Positions 30,041 through 38,239 of a stretch of DNA of 64,000 nt are shown here, piece after piece (within the stretch, counting starts at the first letter, position 1; each line of letters opens with the position of its first letter). The position numbers and the translations under genes are program-made. Below the pieces are notes generated by a model that did no database searches, was not told the DNA's origin, and worked only from the letters and a program-made list of their open reading frames with translations. The DNA lies in assembly GCA_002025645.1 (NCBI GenBank), contig CP018783.1, positions 2,170,001-2,234,000 of the forward strand, given 5' to 3'. Source of the stretch: Curtobacterium pusillum. GTDB lineage: Bacteria; Actinomycetota; Actinomycetes; Actinomycetales; Microbacteriaceae.

Positions 30041-31260
30041 GACCGCTCCCCGTCCGCGGCGACGGGGTCGACGGGCAGGTGCATCGCCACGACGAACTCG
30101 TCGTCCGAGCGCTCCGCCTCGACCGTGGCGGAGCTTCCGAGCTCCTGGAAGCGTTCGCGCATCCCGAGCAGGCCGTGGCCGCCGCCGGCGAGCGGGTTCG
30201 CGACGACGACGTCCACGGCGTCGCCGTCCCGGATGACGGACAGGGACACGGGGCGGCCGGGAGCGTGTCTGCGCGCGTTGCTCAGTGCCTCCCGGACGAC
30301 CTGGACCACGGCGGCACGGTGGGCCGCGTCCAGGTCGGCGAGCATCTCGTCGCCCTGCGTCACGACCTCGCCACCGAACGAGCGGTGCGCGTCGACGAGG
30401 GCCGTCAGGCCCGCCCCGGGGTCGGCAGTCGGACTGGAGGCACGGCTCGGCTCCGTCGTGTCGGGTGCGGTCGTCGACGTGGTCGGCGCTGCGTCCGCCT
30501 CGGAGTCCGAGTCCTCGCGGAGCGCGTGCACCGCACGTCGTGCCTCGGCGAGCCCGTCCGCCGCGAGGGTGCGGGCCTCGCCGGCACGCGTCGTCGCGTC
30601 CTCGACCCGACCGGCTTCGAGGAGGGCCTCCACCGCGTCCAGCTGCAGCACGAGACCGCCGAGGGAGTGGGCGAGGACGTCGTGGATGTCCCGCGCCGCC
30701 CGCGACCGGTCGGCGAGGAGCTGCGCGCGCTGCTGCTCCCGCTCGGCCTCGCGCGCCCGCTCGGCGGCGACCCGGAACTGCCGCCGGCTGAAGCCGATGA
30801 GGACGCCGAGCAGCATGCCGCCGCTGGTACCGAGGACGAACTGGAGCGACGCGTGCTCCACCGTCGCGGTGACGGCGACCACGACGATCGCAGCGAGCGC
30901 AGTGACCGACGCGGCCCAGACCGGCACGCGCAGGTTCGCCCCGATCAGGACGATGCCGACGATCACGGGGACGACCATGAGCGAGTCCGTCGGCACCACG
31001 GTGACCGACCCGGCGGCGACCATCACGACACCAGCCGTGGTGACGAGGCGCGGCGACCGGCCGAACTCCCGGAGCACCCAACCGGCGAGCGCCACCGAGC
31101 CGAGCACCCACACCCAGACGGGCAGGCCCAGAAGGACGCCGTTCCGGACGAAGAAGAACGCGACGATCGCGATGCCGAGCGCGTTCAGTCCCCAGGCGGC
31201 GCTCGAACGCGGCCGACCTCCGGGGAGGTCGGCCTCGTCGCGGCCGGTCAGCAGGGTCAC
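30037..31260 (-). CDS. Sensor histidine kinase (DesK/NarX-like, HisKA_3)
   Basis: A 407-residue kinase. About five membrane helices lie in the first 165 residues with no large external domain, so it probably senses the membrane state or a membrane partner. The dimerisation helix carries the phospho-acceptor His in AARDIHDVLAHSLGGLVLQL. The HATPase domain has REALSNARRHAPG and GGGHGLLGMRERF. A Ser/Thr/Pro/Ala linker of about 40 residues contains a copy of the dispersed element at 30434. The GTG start at 31258-31260 overlaps the upstream stop and the end overlaps the regulator. Confidence 0.92.
   Translation of the reverse strand: MTLLTGRDEADLPGGRPRSSAAWGLNALGIAIVAFFFVRNGVLLGLPVWVWVLGSVALAGWVLREFGRSPRLVTTAGVVMVAAGSVTVVPTDSLMVVPVIVGIVLIGANLRVPVWAASVTALAAIVVVAVTATVEHASLQFVLGTSGGMLLGVLIGFSRRQFRVAAERAREAEREQQRAQLLADRSRAARDIHDVLAHSLGGLVLQLDAVEALLEAGRVEDATTRAGEARTLAADGLAEARRAVHALREDSDSEADAAPTTSTTAPDTTEPSRASSPTADPGAGLTALVDAHRSFGGEVVTQGDEMLADLDAAHRAAVVQVVREALSNARRHAPGRPVSLSVIRDGDAVDVVVANPLAGGGHGLLGMRERFQELGSSATVEAERSDDEFVVAMHLPVDPVAADGERS
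30434..30453 (+). repeat. Dispersed element, extended single copy in the kinase gene
   Basis: CTGGAGGCACGGCTCGGCTC differs by one base from the 20-mers at 5818 and 57454. It lies in the low-complexity linker of the histidine kinase, where the minus strand reads SRASS, and so is tolerated in frame. Confidence 0.8.
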
Positions 31261-31766
31261 CGGACCATCATGCCGCGCGCCTGGCGGTCGCCGCGGGGGA
31301 TGCGCTGGTCGATGACGAGTGCGCGGGCGGCACGGTTCACCGCGAGGACGAGCAGGATCGTGCCGGTCGAGGTGAGCAGGTGGGCGCCGAGGTGGCCGCC
31401 GAGGACGTCGAGACCGATGCGGACGGCGATGAGGACGACCCACAGCGCGGCACCGAGCCAGCCGGTGCGGGACTGGATCGTGCGGCCCTTGCGGTCCGGA
31501 GTGCCGACGGTGCGGAAGCGGGTGATGCTGCCCATGGTGAGGCCGACCCCGACGGTGACGAGCGCCTCGATGCCGAGGAAGACGACGTCGGTGGTGGTGA
31601 CGGTCGCCTTCGTCTGGGCGAGGACGACCACACCGACGATCGCCATGATGAGCGGCGTGCGCCAGATCCGGGCGGGGTCGAGGTACTGCCAGGTCGTCTG
31701 GCGGTAGCCGAGGAACACGACGAGCGCGATCCCGATGAGGATGTTCACGACGAGCTGGACCGACAT
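31257..31766 (-). CDS. Membrane protein coupled to the two-component system
   Basis: A 169-residue protein with about four membrane helices: near residues 4-19, 33-50, 61-80 and 100-145 (the last may be two). It starts MSVQLVVNILIGIALVVFLG and ends in a basic tail. It may belong to the DUF1453/CcdC-type group, but this is uncertain. The last base triplet overlaps the kinase GTG start (GTGA), making a membrane protein, kinase and regulator chain of three coupled genes. That arrangement suggests it feeds a signal to the kinase. A GAAAGG site precedes the ATG. Confidence 0.75.
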   Translation of the reverse strand: MSVQLVVNILIGIALVVFLGYRQTTWQYLDPARIWRTPLIMAIVGVVVLAQTKATVTTTDVVFLGIEALVTVGVGLTMGSITRFRTVGTPDRKGRTIQSRTGWLGAALWVVLIAVRIGLDVLGGHLGAHLLTSTGTILLVLAVNRAARALVIDQRIPRGDRQARGMMVR

Positions 31767-31898
31767 GGTGTGCCTTTCGGAAGAGGTCCGGTGGGGCTGT
31801 CCCGACCGGTGACACCAGCCTCGTTCGACGGCGTCCGCGGGCACACCAACCAGGGGTGGGGACGCGGGTGGTGATCGCGGTGGTGTTCGATTGGTGCC

Positions 31899-32741
31899 AT
31901 GGCTGATGCGTTCGACGGGTTCCGGATCGGTGCGGGGTACGCGGTCGTCGAGCCGGACCGGCACCGACCGGGCTCGTTCACGCTCGTGGTGGACGGCACC
32001 CCGCAGTCGCACGTCGACCTGGACGACCCGACGCACCTGGCGTTCGAGTACATCCGGCGGATCGGGCACGCCATCGACCTGCTGCCGGACGGGCCGGTCA
32101 CGGCGCTGCACCTCGGCGCCGGCGCCCTCACGCTCCCCCGGTACGTCGCGGTGACCCGACCGGGTTCGCGGCAGCAGGTGATCGAGCTCGAGCGGGACCT
32201 CGTCGACCACGTGCGCGATGCGCTGCCGTTCCCCCGGGGTGCCTCGATCCGGGTGCGGTACGGCGACGCGCGGGAGGTCCTGGGGAAGCTCCCCGCCGGA
32301 CTCCGCGGCACCGTCGACCTCGCCGTCGTCGACGTGTTCGGCGGCTCGCAGATCCCGGCGCACGTGACGAGCATCGAGTTCTACCGCGAGGTCGCGGAGT
32401 TCCTGTCGCCGACCGGGATCGTCGCCGTGAACGTGGCCGACGGTGCCGGGTTGGCGTTCGCGCGCGGGCAGGCCTCGACGCTGCAGGCCGTGCTGCCGTC
32501 GGTGGCGGCGGTCGCGGACACCGGGATGCTCAAGGGGCGCCGGTTCGGGAACATCGTGCTGCTCGGGTCCCCCACGGACCTGCCCGTGGCGGACATGCCG
32601 CGGCGGTACTCGTCCGACCCGATGCCGGCGAAGGTCGTGCACGGGGCCGAGCTGCGGTCGTTCATCGCGGGGGCGCCGATCGTGACGGACCAGACGGCGG
32701 TGGCGTCGCCGGAGCCGAACCGGAGCGTCTTCGGCGGCTGA
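31899..32741 (+). CDS. Spermidine-synthase-like SAM-binding protein
   Basis: A 280-residue Rossmann-fold protein of the polyamine synthase/methyltransferase group. The nucleotide loop is TALHLGAGALTLPRYVAV, followed by the acidic residue in QVIELERDLVDHV and the DAR segment VRYGDAREVLG, then LAVVDVFGGSQIPAHVTS. The catalytic Asp-Tyr-Ser features of a true spermidine synthase are not evident, so the reaction is open; many actinobacteria carry this shorter form. It is divergent from the two-component operon. A weak leaderless signal TTCGAT lies 7 bases before the ATG. Confidence 0.8.
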   Translation: MADAFDGFRIGAGYAVVEPDRHRPGSFTLVVDGTPQSHVDLDDPTHLAFEYIRRIGHAIDLLPDGPVTALHLGAGALTLPRYVAVTRPGSRQQVIELERDLVDHVRDALPFPRGASIRVRYGDAREVLGKLPAGLRGTVDLAVVDVFGGSQIPAHVTSIEFYREVAEFLSPTGIVAVNVADGAGLAFARGQASTLQAVLPSVAAVADTGMLKGRRFGNIVLLGSPTDLPVADMPRRYSSDPMPAKVVHGAELRSFIAGAPIVTDQTAVASPEPNRSVFGG

Positions 32742-32799
32742 CGGCCGCGGGCCCTGGCCGCGACCACCTGGCGGAGGGGACGTGCGTGGCGGACGGGCG

Positions 32800-32811
32800 C
32801 CGTGCCTCCAG
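32800..32811 (-). repeat. Dispersed element core, intergenic
   Basis: CTGGAGGCACGG on the minus strand, within the 159-base gap after the spermidine-synthase-like gene. No inverted partner is nearby. Confidence 0.6.
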
Positions 32812-32900
32812 TCCGGTGTTCGGTGGGCACGCGGAGGACGCGACTGCCAGGATGGTGCTGAACGACCGCGCAGGTGCGCGACCGAGCGAGGGGACACCCG

Positions 32901-33617
32901 ATGACGAACGACGACCGGAGCAACGAGGACCGGACCGGCGACGGCCAGGTGCCGAGCTGGGGCGACGCCCCGCGGTACGGCGAGCGGGTCGACCCGGCGC
33001 CGACCTCGACGCCGCAGTACGGCGAACAGTCCGCGCAGGGCGAGGCCCCGCGGTACGGCTCGACCGAGTACACCGAGCAGCAGGGCCAGTACGGCCGACC
33101 GGACGACGCGCAGCCGCAGTACGGGCAGCAGCAGCAGTACGGCCAGCAGCCGTACGCGGCGGCGGCAGCAGCGCCGGCGAGTGCCGGGGCACCCTCGTGG
33201 CAGGGCTACGAGGAGCCGAAGCGCAAGAAGAAGACCGTCGGTGTGGTGGCGTTCATCGTCGCGCTCGTCGCCCTGGCGCTCGCCGTCGTCGCCGGCATCG
33301 TGTTCGGCAGCGCCTTCGGGGGCAGCTCGGCGATCCGGGACTCGCTCCTCGACGGTTCGGCGGCGACGGAATCCGGCCAGCAGGACCTGCAGCAGCAGCT
33401 CATGAACGACCCGTCCCTCGTCACGAGCAGCGGCGGTGCGGGCATCGCGATCCTCGCTGGCACGGTCCTCGGACTGTGGGCCATCGTGCAGGGGATCATC
33501 GCGATCGTGACCAAGCGCGGGCGCGCGTTCGGCGTGATCGCGCTCATCGTCGCGGTCGTCGCACCCATCGTGCTGTACATCGTCTTCGCGGTCGTCCTCG
33601 GGACCCAGCTGGCCTGA
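32901..33617 (+). CDS. Membrane protein with a Gln/Tyr/Gly-repeat N-terminus
   Basis: A 238-residue protein. Residues 1-105 are disordered and rich in Gln, Tyr, Pro and Gly, with repeats of the type PQYGEQ, PRYGST, GQYGRP, QQQYGQQ. A basic run (PKRKKKTVG) leads to one membrane helix (about 113-137), an exposed segment of about 35 residues, then two more helices (about 172-192 and 205-235). The layout resembles actinobacterial DUF4190-type proteins; the function is unknown. ATG at 32901 has a GAGGGGA site 7 bases upstream. A clear terminator follows. Confidence 0.75.
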   Translation: MTNDDRSNEDRTGDGQVPSWGDAPRYGERVDPAPTSTPQYGEQSAQGEAPRYGSTEYTEQQGQYGRPDDAQPQYGQQQQYGQQPYAAAAAAPASAGAPSWQGYEEPKRKKKTVGVVAFIVALVALALAVVAGIVFGSAFGGSSAIRDSLLDGSAATESGQQDLQQQLMNDPSLVTSSGGAGIAILAGTVLGLWAIVQGIIAIVTKRGRAFGVIALIVAVVAPIVLYIVFAVVLGTQLA

Positions 33618-33626
33618 CCAGCTCCA

Positions 33627-33664
33627 GGAACGGCCCGTCGTGCACCAGCACGGCGGGCCGTTCC
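33627..33664 (+). terminator. Terminator after the Gln/Tyr-repeat membrane protein gene
   Basis: Two 17-base arms (33627-33643 and 33648-33664) pair fully except for one G-T wobble, with a 4-base loop, 10 bases after the stop. Confidence 0.7.
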
Positions 33665-33721
33665 GCGTCCGGCACGCGTGGCACCGCGCACTCTCGGGTC
33701 GGCGTGGTTACCCTCGAACCG

Positions 33722-34564
33722 ATGTCCCTCCCGCCCGACGACCGTCAGCAGCCCGACCGCCTCGACCGCGCCCGGGAACCGCGTCATGCGGCGCCCGTGA
33801 CGGCCGGTGTGAGCCCGGGCAGCACCTTCGCCCCGATCAGCCTGCGCCCCGCCGTCGACGCCGACGCGATCCAGCAGCGCCTGCGCGACCTCGGGCAGAG
33901 CCGCAGCACCGAGGCCCTCGCCGAACGTGCCGAACTCCTCCGCCTCCTGGGGCGGCTGGACGAGTCGCTCGTGATCGCGGAGGAGGTCTTCCGGCTGACG
34001 ATGTTCACCGGGGAGCGCTCGGACAAGGTCTCGGCGCGCATCCGTCGGGCGCACGTGCTGCACGACCTCGGCCGGTACGAGCGTGCCGCCACCGAGTCCG
34101 CGATGGCACGCGACACCGCACGGACCGAGGAGTGGCCGGAGCTCGAGGGCGCCGCCGCCGAGCTCGAGGGCTGGTCGTTGTTCGAGCTGTCCCGGTTCGA
34201 GGAAGCACGCTCGGCACTCTCCCGCGCCTACCAGGCGTTCCGCCAGGCCGGTGCTCCGTCGGAGCGCACCGAGGCACTGCGGACCGCGGTGGAGGCCGCC
34301 CTCCGCGCCTCGGTGGCGCAGCCCGCACCGTCGGAGGACAAGCCCCGCACCGCTCGTGAGGTCGCTGCCCGTCGGTCCGAGGAGGACGAGCCGAAGACCC
34401 GTGTCGCCGAACCGGTGAAGCAGGTCCCGCCGATCCGCCGCCGCGTGCTCGGCGCCCCGGACGCAGCCCGCACCGAGGCCGACGACCTCTGGGGTCGCAT
34501 CGCCGCACGGGCCGCGCAGAAGGGCCAGGCCGGACGGGGCGATCCCGACGACGACCTGCGGTGA
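33722..34564 (+). CDS. TPR-like helical repeat protein
   Basis: A 280-residue soluble protein. After a disordered N-terminus (residues 1-40), residues 45-190 form regular helical pairs (AELLRLLGRLDESLVIAEEV; RRAHVLHDLGRYERAATESA; AAELEGWSLFELSRFEEARS) typical of tetratricopeptide repeats, which bind partner proteins. The C-terminal 80 residues are charged and probably disordered. The start ATG has no ribosome site but TACCCT lies 7 bases upstream, a leaderless signature. The stop overlaps the SprT-like gene by 4 bases, linking the two. Confidence 0.75.
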   Translation: MSLPPDDRQQPDRLDRAREPRHAAPVTAGVSPGSTFAPISLRPAVDADAIQQRLRDLGQSRSTEALAERAELLRLLGRLDESLVIAEEVFRLTMFTGERSDKVSARIRRAHVLHDLGRYERAATESAMARDTARTEEWPELEGAAAELEGWSLFELSRFEEARSALSRAYQAFRQAGAPSERTEALRTAVEAALRASVAQPAPSEDKPRTAREVAARRSEEDEPKTRVAEPVKQVPPIRRRVLGAPDAARTEADDLWGRIAARAAQKGQAGRGDPDDDLR

Positions 34565-35037
34565 CGACGCTCGAGGCGGTCCGGGCCCGGGCCGAACACC
34601 TCATGGCGGCGCACCTCGGGGCCGGGAGCTGGTCGTTCGCGTTCGACCACGCCAAGACCCGCGCCGGGCAGTGCGACTTCGCCCGGAAGCGCATCACGGT
34701 GAGCCGGCACCTGGCCGTGCGGTTCTCCGAGGACGACGTCGACCAGGTGCTGCTGCACGAGATCGCGCACGCGCTGGCGGGTCCCCGCGCGGGGCACGGG
34801 CAGCGCTGGCGACGGACGGCGGCGGCGCTCGGGTACACCGGTTCGCGGCTGTACGACGGCCCGGTGGCGAGCGAACTCGCGCCGTGGATCGGCACCTGTC
34901 CGGCCGGCCACGAGCACTTCCGCTACCGCACGCCGACGCGGCCGTTGGCGTGCGCCGCGTGTTCGAGACGGTTCGACGCTCGCAACGTGATCACGTGGCG
35001 CCGACGGGGCGAGACGGAGCGCCGAGCTACCGCATGA
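34561..35037 (+). CDS. SprT-like zinc metalloprotease
   Basis: A 158-residue SprT-like protein. The active site HEIAHALAG (zinc His, catalytic Glu, zinc His) is at about residues 66-74, with a third His ligand candidate in PRAGHGQRW. A C-terminal zinc-ribbon remnant (CPAGHEHF ... CAACSRRF) has four possible ligands. The eukaryotic relative Spartan cuts DNA-protein crosslinks; the bacterial role is not established. The GTG start overlaps the TPR-like stop (GTGA), so the TPR protein may be its partner. Confidence 0.85.
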   Translation: MTTLEAVRARAEHLMAAHLGAGSWSFAFDHAKTRAGQCDFARKRITVSRHLAVRFSEDDVDQVLLHEIAHALAGPRAGHGQRWRRTAAALGYTGSRLYDGPVASELAPWIGTCPAGHEHFRYRTPTRPLACAACSRRFDARNVITWRRRGETERRATA

Positions 35038-35084
35038 CGGCCGGACCGCTCGGAGGCGCGCCGGTAACCCGTTAGCCTGGGCGG

Positions 35085-35780
35085 ATGCACACGGGGCAGC
35101 ACATCCGGACGGACGCCGGTTCCACCTGGTTCTTCGACGCGGGACGGATCGCCCTCGACTTCGCGCACACCGGCGGGTTCGCCGACGACCCGGACGGACG
35201 CCGACCGCGCGCCCAGCTCGGGGAGCTGCTGATGACCCCGGCCGACCTGGACGAGTGGCTGACCGACCACACCGAGCCGATCGACGTCGGTGCCACCGCG
35301 CGGGAGCTGCAGGACGCCCGCGCGCTCCGCGCCGCGATCGCCCGGCTGGCCGTCGCCGCCGCTCCCGGTCCGGCGTCCACCGCTGCCGAGCGCACCGCGG
35401 TGGCGGCGGGGCTGCGCGCCGGCACCGGTCGCACCCGCCCCGCACCCGACGACATCGACACCGTCAACTTGTTCGCCGCGCTGCCGGACGTGCCGCCGAG
35501 CCTGCCCGGTGGCCGGCGTCGCGCGGGGGCGAACCGGGTGCGGCTCGCGCAGGCACTGTCGAGCGTCGCACGTGACGCGGTGTCCCTGTTCAGCGAGGTC
35601 GGCTTCGACGACGTCGCTGCCGACGGGCAGCCCACCCGTCTGAGTCGCTGCTCGGCGGAGGACTGCGGCCTGGTGTTCTACGACTCCTCGCGCGGGGGCA
35701 CGCGCCGGTGGTGCTCGATGCAGCGCTGCGGGAACCGGGCGAAGGTGCGGGCGCACCGGGCACGGCGCGCATCGGCCTGA
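35085..35780 (+). CDS. CGNR zinc-finger/ABATE-domain regulator
   Basis: A 231-residue protein. The N-terminal ABATE-type domain (FDAGRIALDFAHTGG ... LLMTPADLDEWL) is followed by a C-terminal CGNR zinc finger: CSAEDCGLVFYD, then RRWCSMQRCGNRAKVRAHR. These are stress-linked or ligand-binding transcription factors in actinobacteria. The ATG at 35085 has TAGCCT six bases upstream and no ribosome site, a leaderless start. mntH lies 58 bases downstream in the same direction but has its own operator. Confidence 0.88.
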   Translation: MHTGQHIRTDAGSTWFFDAGRIALDFAHTGGFADDPDGRRPRAQLGELLMTPADLDEWLTDHTEPIDVGATARELQDARALRAAIARLAVAAAPGPASTAAERTAVAAGLRAGTGRTRPAPDDIDTVNLFAALPDVPPSLPGGRRRAGANRVRLAQALSSVARDAVSLFSEVGFDDVAADGQPTRLSRCSAEDCGLVFYDSSRGGTRRWCSMQRCGNRAKVRAHRARRASA

Positions 35781-35791
35781 GTTCAGCCCGT

Positions 35792-35819
35792 CCGAATCCG
35801 AGGATTCGGTGCGCCGAAT
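35792..35819 (+). promoter_or_regulatory. Overlapping palindromes upstream of mntH, candidate metal-repressor operator
   Basis: CCGAATCC-GA-GGATTCGG (35792-35809) overlaps ATTCGG-TGCG-CCGAAT (35804-35819). The shared half-site and position about 20 bases before the mntH start fit a DtxR/MntR-type repressor, which often binds as two dimers on overlapping sites. The regulator is inferred from the target gene. Confidence 0.55.
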
Positions 35820-35838
35820 TCTCTGGCATGCTGGACGC

Positions 35839-37095
35839 ATGACCGACACGGCGACCCCGCCCGCCACCCGCGACCCTGCGACCCCGCGCCGGCGTGGTGC
35901 GAGCCTCACGCTGCTCGGTCCCGCGTTCGTCGCCGCGATCGCCTACGTCGACCCGGGCAACGTCGCCGCGAACCTCACGGCCGGGGCGAAGTACGGCTAC
36001 CTGCTGCTCTGGGTCCTCGTCGCCGCGAACGCCAGCGCCGTCGTCCTGCAGTACCTCTCCGCGAAGCTCGGCGTCGTCACCGGGAAGTCCCTGCCGGAGC
36101 ACCTCGGGCTCCGCATGAAGCGCACACCGCGCTTGCTGTTCTGGGCCCAGGCCGAGATCGTGGCGGCAGCGACCGACGTCGCCGAGGTCATCGGCGGCGC
36201 ACTCGCCCTGCACCTGCTGTTCGGGGTGCCCCTCGTCGCCGGGGGCGTCATCACGGGTGTCGTGTCGATGCTCATCCTCGCCCTGCACAGCCGACGGAGC
36301 ACCAGGACGTTCGAGGCCGTGGTCACCGCGATGCTGGCGATCCTGACCATCGGGTTCTGCGCCGGGCTGCTGTTCGCGCAGGTGTCCCCTGGCGAGCTCG
36401 TCGCCGGGCTCGTCCCGCGCTTCCAGGGCGCCGAGTCGGTGATGCTCGCGGCGTCGATGCTCGGCGCGACCGTGATGCCGCACGCGGTCTACCTGCACTC
36501 GGCGCTCGCCCGGGACCGCCACGGCGACGTCCCGGCCGGCCCGGAACGCCGCCGGGTGCTCGTCGCGACCCGGTGGGACGTCGGACTCGCGCTCGTCGTG
36601 GCCGGAGGCGTGAACATCTGCATGCTCGTGCTCGCCGCCGCGACGCTGCCCGGGGTCTCCGGCACGGACTCGATCCCGGGGGCGCAGCAGGCGATCGCGG
36701 CCAACGTGGGGCCGGTCGTCGGGGTGCTGTTCGCGGTGGGGCTCCTGGCGTCGGGACTCGCCTCCACCTCTGTCGGGTGCATGGCCGGCGCCGAGATCAT
36801 GCACGGACTCCTGCACGTGCGGGTGCCCCTGATCGTGCGGCGGCTCGTGACCCTGGTGCCGGCGATCGTCCTGCTCGCGGTCAACGCCGACGCGACGATG
36901 CTGCTCGTGGTGAGCCAGGTCGTGCTGAGCTTCGGGATCGCCTTCGCGATCGTGCCGCTCGTCGTCTACACCTCACGGAGGAGCGTGATGGGGGCGGACG
37001 TCAACGCGGGGACCACCCGCGTGGTGGCGGGGGTCATCGCGCTGGTGATCGTCGCGCTCAACGTCGCGCTCATCGCGCTGACGCTGGCCGGCTGA
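35839..37095 (+). CDS. mntH: Nramp-type manganese/metal transporter
   Basis: A 418-residue Nramp protein that imports manganese (and possibly iron) with protons. The metal-binding DPGN of helix 1 is intact in IAYVDPGNVAANL. The helix 6 MPH motif reads ATVMPHAVYLHSALARD. About eleven membrane helices are predicted. ATG at 35839 gives MTDTATPPATRD; CATGCT six bases upstream may be a -10 for a leaderless mRNA. An upstream in-frame ATG at 35809 would place the start inside the palindromic operator and is less likely. Confidence 0.93.
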   Translation: MTDTATPPATRDPATPRRRGASLTLLGPAFVAAIAYVDPGNVAANLTAGAKYGYLLLWVLVAANASAVVLQYLSAKLGVVTGKSLPEHLGLRMKRTPRLLFWAQAEIVAAATDVAEVIGGALALHLLFGVPLVAGGVITGVVSMLILALHSRRSTRTFEAVVTAMLAILTIGFCAGLLFAQVSPGELVAGLVPRFQGAESVMLAASMLGATVMPHAVYLHSALARDRHGDVPAGPERRRVLVATRWDVGLALVVAGGVNICMLVLAAATLPGVSGTDSIPGAQQAIAANVGPVVGVLFAVGLLASGLASTSVGCMAGAEIMHGLLHVRVPLIVRRLVTLVPAIVLLAVNADATMLLVVSQVVLSFGIAFAIVPLVVYTSRRSVMGADVNAGTTRVVAGVIALVIVALNVALIALTLAG

Positions 37096-37185
37096 GCGCG
37101 GCGCACAGCCGCGGTGCGCGCTGCCGCCGGCGACGCGGTGCGCTCTGCCGGCGCACAACCTGACGGGCCGAGCGCCTCGCGCCGA

Positions 37186-37488
37186 CTACTCGACGACCTT
37201 GACGTCCTTCCAGAACGCGACGTAGCCGGAGTAGTCCTTGCCGACGCGGTCGAACGACGAGGGGATCGGCGTCGGGTACGACCACGCACGGTCCTGCAGC
37301 GCCTGCCCGTCGACGTTCACCGTGAAGTACTGGGTGTCGCCCTTCCACGGGCAGTGGTACTGGGTGGGGCTCTCGGTGAACAGCTCGGACTTCACGCTCG
37401 ACGGCGGGAAGTACCAGTTGCCCTCGATCTGGATGAGGTCCTCCTGCGGGGCCTCGGCGATCACGGTGTCTCCGACGACTGCCTTCAT
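37186..37488 (-). CDS. DUF427 domain protein
   Basis: A 100-residue DUF427 protein. The family signature is clear: WYFPPSSVKSELFTESPTQY followed by HCPWKGDTQYFTV, and YPTPIPSSFDRVGKDYSGYVAFW. The fold is a small beta barrel; function is not established. ATG at 37486-37488 has GGAG eight bases upstream; an upstream start would give a basic extension without a ribosome site. It ends facing mntH. Confidence 0.9.
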   Translation of the reverse strand: MKAVVGDTVIAEAPQEDLIQIEGNWYFPPSSVKSELFTESPTQYHCPWKGDTQYFTVNVDGQALQDRAWSYPTPIPSSFDRVGKDYSGYVAFWKDVKVVE

Positions 37489-37525
37489 GGCGTGCTCCTT
37501 CGCTCTGCGGGTGACGACCGGAACG

Positions 37526-38143
37526 CTACGCGCGCCGGGTCGATTCCCGCAGGGTGACGAGTTCGCCACCGTCGGCGAGCGCCGCGTGGACCGCTTCGGG
37601 TCCGAGCGCCGCGGCGGCCTCGGAGGCGCTGACGAGGTGCTTCACCGCCCGACGCAGTCCCGTGTACGCGGCACAGGCCGCCGCCGCCTCGGGCGAGGTG
37701 TGGTCGATGCCGACCGCGGCGAGCGCGTCGACGACCGCGCCGGCAGCGAGGAGGTCCTCGACCGCGAAGTCGGGTGCGTCCGGCACGTCGGCTGCTTCAC
37801 CGGCGGCCTCCGCCGCGTCGTCGCCGGGTGCGTGGTGGCGTCCGGCGGCGACGATCGCGACGACACAGCGGTCACCGCGTTCGGCCTGGAGGCGCGTCAC
37901 CCGTTCCGCGATCGCGCTCGCGTTGCCGAGGTGGCCGAGCACGACCTCCGGACCGTCCGGCAGCTGCGCGGTGACGGCGCGGAGCGCCCGCTGGCGCTCG
38001 CGGTCGCCGTGCACCGTGCCGGTTGCCGTCGCCGGCAGGACGTCGATCCAGACGATCAGGTGGGTGTCGGCCGCGATGCGCGCCGCGCCACCGCTCCCCC
38101 ATGCGAAACGGACCTGGTACCGCTGCTGCGTGCGTGCTGCCAC
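37526..38143 (-). CDS. 2-phosphosulfolactate-phosphatase-like (ComB family) protein
   Basis: About 205 residues. The start of the family is recognisable (YQVRFAWGSGGAARIAADTH then LIVWIDVLPATAT), as is the later DRCVVAIVAAG and LLAAGAVVDALAAVG. ComB hydrolyses 2-phosphosulfolactate in coenzyme M synthesis, but actinobacterial homologues lie outside that pathway, so the substrate here is unknown. The start is uncertain: GTG at 38143 has TATCGT 7 bases upstream (leaderless type); two other GTG codons lie up to 16 codons upstream. The 3' half includes an 11/12 match to the dispersed core at 37886. Confidence 0.75.
   Translation of the reverse strand: MAARTQQRYQVRFAWGSGGAARIAADTHLIVWIDVLPATATGTVHGDRERQRALRAVTAQLPDGPEVVLGHLGNASAIAERVTRLQAERGDRCVVAIVAAGRHHAPGDDAAEAAGEAADVPDAPDFAVEDLLAAGAVVDALAAVGIDHTSPEAAAACAAYTGLRRAVKHLVSASEAAAALGPEAVHAALADGGELVTLRESTRRA
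37886..37897 (+). repeat. Dispersed element core (11 of 12) in the ComB-like gene
   Basis: CTGGAGGCGCGT differs from the consensus only at the last base. On the minus strand it encodes RLQAE, as does the copy at 5818. Confidence 0.5.
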
Positions 38144-38239
38144 CCGAGCCACGATAGCCGCCGGGAGCACCCTGACCTTTTCCACAGGTGCGCCCTCGTC
38201 GGGGCTTCGCCAGGGTCGGCGACCGTAGGATTCCATGCC

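Noticed and set aside
37098..37185. GC-rich repeats after mntH considered as an attachment site
   Set aside because: No integrase, tRNA or flanking direct repeats in the window; the stretch is only 90 bases.
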